Part shown: piece by piece, positions 13,786-15,529 of the stretch
How the letters are laid out: the number at the start of each line of letters is the position of its first letter
Position numbering within the stretch: the first letter of the stretch is position 1
The notes under the pieces: model-generated
Told to the model about the DNA's origin: nothing
What the model saw: the letters and a program-made list of their open reading frames with translations, nothing else
Databases searched by the model: none
Made by a program: the position numbers and the translations under genes
From: an uncultured Clostridia bacterium
Lineage (GTDB): Bacteria; Bacillota; Clostridia; TANB77; CAG-508
Reading direction: 5' to 3'
Assembly (NCBI GenBank): GCA_934167135.1
Contig: CAKPKI010000035.1
Coordinates: 1 to 15,529, forward strand
DNA: 15,529 nucleotides

Positions 13786-14134
13786 AATGCATTTTAGAGC
13801 TACCAAAAAACTGAACAATGAAGTTTATTTAAATGAACCTATTGGAAAAGATAAAGATGATAATGTTGTTACATTACAAGAGGTATTAGAAAATGATGAA
13901 CGCAGTGTTGAGGATTCTGTGGATCTAAAAATGAAGGTTAAACTTTTATACGAAAAGATGAAAAGTATTTTAAAAGATAGAGAACGCACAATTTTAGAGT
14001 TGCGTTTTGGACTTGATGGACATAAACCTAAAACTCAAATCGAAATTGCACATGAGATGGGAATTTCGCGTTCTTATGTATCACGTATAGAAACTAAAGC
14101 TATTGGCAAATTGGCAAAAGAAATAAAAGAATAA
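13772..14134 (+). CDS. sigK: SigK C-terminal segment, interrupted by the skin-like element
   Basis: This is the 3' half of sigK, in the frame that continues from 3543-3554 once the element is removed. It encodes the end of region 2 (LMHFRATKKLNNEVYLNEPI), the region 3 linker (GKDKDDNVVTLQEVLENDE), and region 4 with DREREx-type LKDRERTILELRFGLDG and the -35-binding helix-turn-helix KTQIEIAHEMGISRSYVSRI. It ends with TAA at 14132-14134. An ATG at 13787 could in principle start a 115-residue product, but no ribosome site precedes it, so the segment is probably silent until excision. The rebuilt protein is about 233 residues, close to B. subtilis pro-SigK (241). Confidence 0.94.
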   Translation, partial: DNEILMHFRATKKLNNEVYLNEPIGKDKDDNVVTLQEVLENDERSVEDSVDLKMKVKLLYEKMKSILKDRERTILELRFGLDGHKPKTQIEIAHEMGISRSYVSRIETKAIGKLAKEIKE

Positions 14135-14332
14135 AATTGTTATATTTTTTGAAATGTACTAAAATTTCTTAAACATTAGCACGAAATTTTTGTTTTTTTA
14201 CTTTTAGAAACAGTTTTTCTTCAATATCAGGTATATTTGCACAAAGTTTTTTATTAAGAACTTTATAAACTTTTTATAGAATGTTTGCTATCAACAGTTC
14301 TTGGGTTAAAAAAGATAAAGTTAAGCAAATTT

Positions 14333-14401
14333 ATCCAGGGCATTTCATCAAATATTATCAAATTTTGTTATTTTGTAATATTTGATGAAAATGCCCTGGA
14401 T
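14333..14401. repeat. 69-bp near-perfect hairpin, possible terminator or palindromic repeat
   Basis: ATCCAGGGCATTTCATCAAA then TATTA pairs with TAATATTTGAT...AATGCCCTGGAT: about 25 pairs with a single-base bulge and an 18-base AT loop. The GC-rich base (CCAGGGC/GCCCTGG) stands out from the surroundings. No run of T follows on the plus strand, so it is not a textbook terminator. Confidence 0.7.
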
Positions 14402-14416
14402 TTAAAATTAAAGATA

Positions 14417-14445
14417 TTGATTATAATATAAAAATATGGTAAAAT
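14417..14445 (+). promoter_or_regulatory. Promoter of the BtrH-like gene
   Basis: TTGATT (14417-14422), a 17-base spacer and TAAAAT (14440-14445), with an extended -10 TGG immediately before the -10 box. The predicted start point is near 14452, just before the dyad at 14461. Confidence 0.6.
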
Positions 14446-14460
14446 AATTGCAATTAATAA

Positions 14461-14479
14461 TATAGTGAACTACACTATA
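14461..14479 (+). promoter_or_regulatory. Dyad operator just downstream of the predicted transcription start
   Basis: TATAGTG-AACTA-CACTATA is a perfect 7-bp inverted repeat with a five-base centre. It lies between the predicted start point and the ribosome site of the 14498 gene, a classic repressor position. The binding protein is not identifiable from the window. Confidence 0.55.
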
Positions 14480-14497
14480 AAATAAAAGGAGATTGTT

Positions 14498-15460
14498 ATG
14501 GAAGTAAATCACATAGAAGGATATGATTGTATTGATGATAATTTGAGAATATTACTAAAAGATAACCAAATAGATATAAGAAGAATATTTAACAAATTAT
14601 GGTATTTTAGATTTAACAAAAATTTAGACAGTATTGGAAAAGGGTTAATGTGTACTAATGATAATAAATATGAAGAATTAAAAGAAAGCTTTAATATAAA
14701 CTATGAGATTTACGAAAACAAACATAGAAACAAGAGTGTGGTTTTAAAAAATTTCGGAAAAAGCAAAAGTATTGAGCAAAGTCAAATAGATGAGATTATT
14801 AGAACAAAATGTAATAGTGAAAATATAATTGTTTTAGAAGTAAACACATTTGATTATGAATATGATAAAGGTTTTCAAAAATATATTGGTACACATTCAT
14901 GTGTTATAACAGAAATAAACAAAGAAACAGCCAAAATTATAGATGTATGGTATAAGTTGTATAATAAAGAGATTGAATACAAAAAATTATTAAAGGCTAT
15001 TACAAGAATAATTGTTTTAGATATTTCAAATATAAAAGAAAAGGAATTAAAAAACAATGAATTAAGTGAAGCATTATTAGATGAAAAATCAATTAATGAA
15101 ATGAAAGATTTTTTTTCTAGTTTAGATGCAATTGACTTAAACCAAGAATATTTAGGGCTAGATTTTGAAATGGTATTTAAAGCACCTATTGATAAGGGAT
15201 TAAGAAAAGTCATAATGAATAGACAAAGATTTGCTTATTATTTATATTATATAAGTGAAAGAACAAAAAATAACAAGATTAGAGAACTTGGAGAATATAT
15301 TTTTATAATTTCTATGGAGTGGACAAAGTTAAGAAGTATTTTAGTTCAAACTTATTTTTTGAAGAAAGTACTAAATAAGAAAACAATAAATGATATAACT
15401 CAAAGTATTACTGAAAAAGAATTAAAAATTAAGAAGGAACTTGGTGAGATAAAATGGTAA
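14498..15460 (+). CDS. BtrH_N-like putative cysteine acyltransferase
   Basis: A 320-residue soluble protein. The opening HIEGYDCIDDNLRILLKDNQ resembles the start of BtrH N-terminal domains (G-Y/H-C, then a helix), where the Cys at the end of the motif is the nucleophile. Further on, GTHSCVITEIN (H133) and KIIDVWY (D149) fit the His and Asp of a papain-like triad with C11. In butirosin synthesis BtrH moves an acyl side chain from a carrier protein to the antibiotic core. The C-terminal half is helical and unrecognised. Its stop overlaps the start of an FkbH-like gene by seven bases, which strengthens a carrier-protein-linked role. The ribosome site AAAGGAG is strong. Family assignment is by motif only. 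Confidence 0.55.
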   Translation: MEVNHIEGYDCIDDNLRILLKDNQIDIRRIFNKLWYFRFNKNLDSIGKGLMCTNDNKYEELKESFNINYEIYENKHRNKSVVLKNFGKSKSIEQSQIDEIIRTKCNSENIIVLEVNTFDYEYDKGFQKYIGTHSCVITEINKETAKIIDVWYKLYNKEIEYKKLLKAITRIIVLDISNIKEKELKNNELSEALLDEKSINEMKDFFSSLDAIDLNQEYLGLDFEMVFKAPIDKGLRKVIMNRQRFAYYLYYISERTKNNKIRELGEYIFIISMEWTKLRSILVQTYFLKKVLNKKTINDITQSITEKELKIKKELGEIKW

Positions 15461-15529
15461 AGTGTATTGCTTTTGATTTAGATAATACTATCTGGAATGG
15501 AACTTTAGATGCTAATGATAATGTAACAT
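15454..15529 (+). CDS. FkbH-like HAD-superfamily protein, 5' end only
   Basis: Twenty-five codons are visible before the window ends. They read MVKCIAFDLDNTIWNGTLDA, then NDNVT. The DLDNTxWxGxL form of HAD motif I is characteristic of FkbH-like proteins, which load a glyceryl unit from 1,3-bisphosphoglycerate onto an acyl carrier protein in natural-product pathways. It overlaps the preceding BtrH-like gene by seven bases, so they are translationally coupled. An ACP, ketosynthase or NRPS-like gene would be expected just beyond the window. Confidence 0.7.
   Translation, partial: MVKCIAFDLDNTIWNGTLDANDNVT

Larger units (their letters stand above)
14135..14497 (+). other. Gene-free spacer downstream of sigK
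   Basis: No convincing gene is present. It holds a weak AT-rich stem followed by a T-run (about 14161-14200), which may end the sigK transcript, then a long hairpin (14333-14401), then the promoter and dyad operator of the next gene. Confidence 0.6.

Noticed and set aside
3204..14134. The two sigma-like ORFs as separate, independent genes.
   Set aside because: Each holds complementary SigK regions, the frame joins exactly at an identical 14-mer, and the second has no ribosome site.
14281..14385. A 34-codon plus-strand ORF (MFAINSSWVKK...) overlapping the long hairpin.
   Set aside because: No ribosome site, and it runs through the hairpin stem and loop; most likely chance.

Overview
The window comes from a very AT-rich, low-GC Gram-positive genome. 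It contains a split mother-cell sigma factor gene (sigK), which points to an endospore-forming member of the Bacillota, probably Clostridia. I cannot name a genus. No rRNA, tRNA or CRISPR array is visible.

Layout. Positions 1-3113 are ordinary chromosome: the 3' end of one ABC exporter half, a complete second half (354-2189), and an MscS-type channel (2232-3113). The 5' part of sigK follows (3204 onward), and its frame breaks after position 3556. The matching 3' part of sigK resumes at 13772. Both breakpoints carry the same 14-bp sequence (3543-3556 and 13772-13785). Joining the two halves at this repeat restores one uninterrupted frame of about 233 codons running through the conserved C-I-D-N-E-I-L-M-H-F-R-A region. 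The 10,229 bp between is therefore a skin-type (sigK-intervening) element, with a large serine recombinase (12080-13747) as its last gene, 24 bp from the right junction.

Cargo of the element, left to right: (i) a copper operon whose promoter starts 28 bp inside the left junction, with a CsoR-type operator between -35 and -10, encoding CsoR, an unusual HMA-cupredoxin mini-fusion, a CopZ-like chaperone and a CopA-type Cu(I) ATPase; (ii) a small decayed-looking stretch, then a cysteine desulfurase and a TtcA-like PP-loop tRNA thiolase; (iii) a 189-bp element with perfect 26-bp inverted termini and a nested long hairpin; (iv) on the minus strand, a LytTR regulator plus a DUF3021-like membrane protein, with 8-bp direct repeats 21 bp apart upstream; (v) two tiny ORFs, an unrecognised protein with a weak resemblance to ADP-ribosyltransferase-fold proteins, an unrecognised charged protein, and the recombinase. 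No phage structural genes are present.

Right of sigK, after a long hairpin and a clear promoter with a dyad operator, come a BtrH_N-like putative cysteine acyltransferase (14498-15460) and the start of an FkbH-like HAD protein (15454 to the window end). These look like the first genes of a natural-product locus.

How it may work together: in vegetative cells and in the forespore the element sits in sigK and supplies copper tolerance. During sporulation the recombinase is expected to excise it in the mother cell only, rebuilding sigK. The rebuilt SigK also has a hydrophobic pro-sequence-like N-terminus, so two layers of control (excision and proteolytic activation) are likely.
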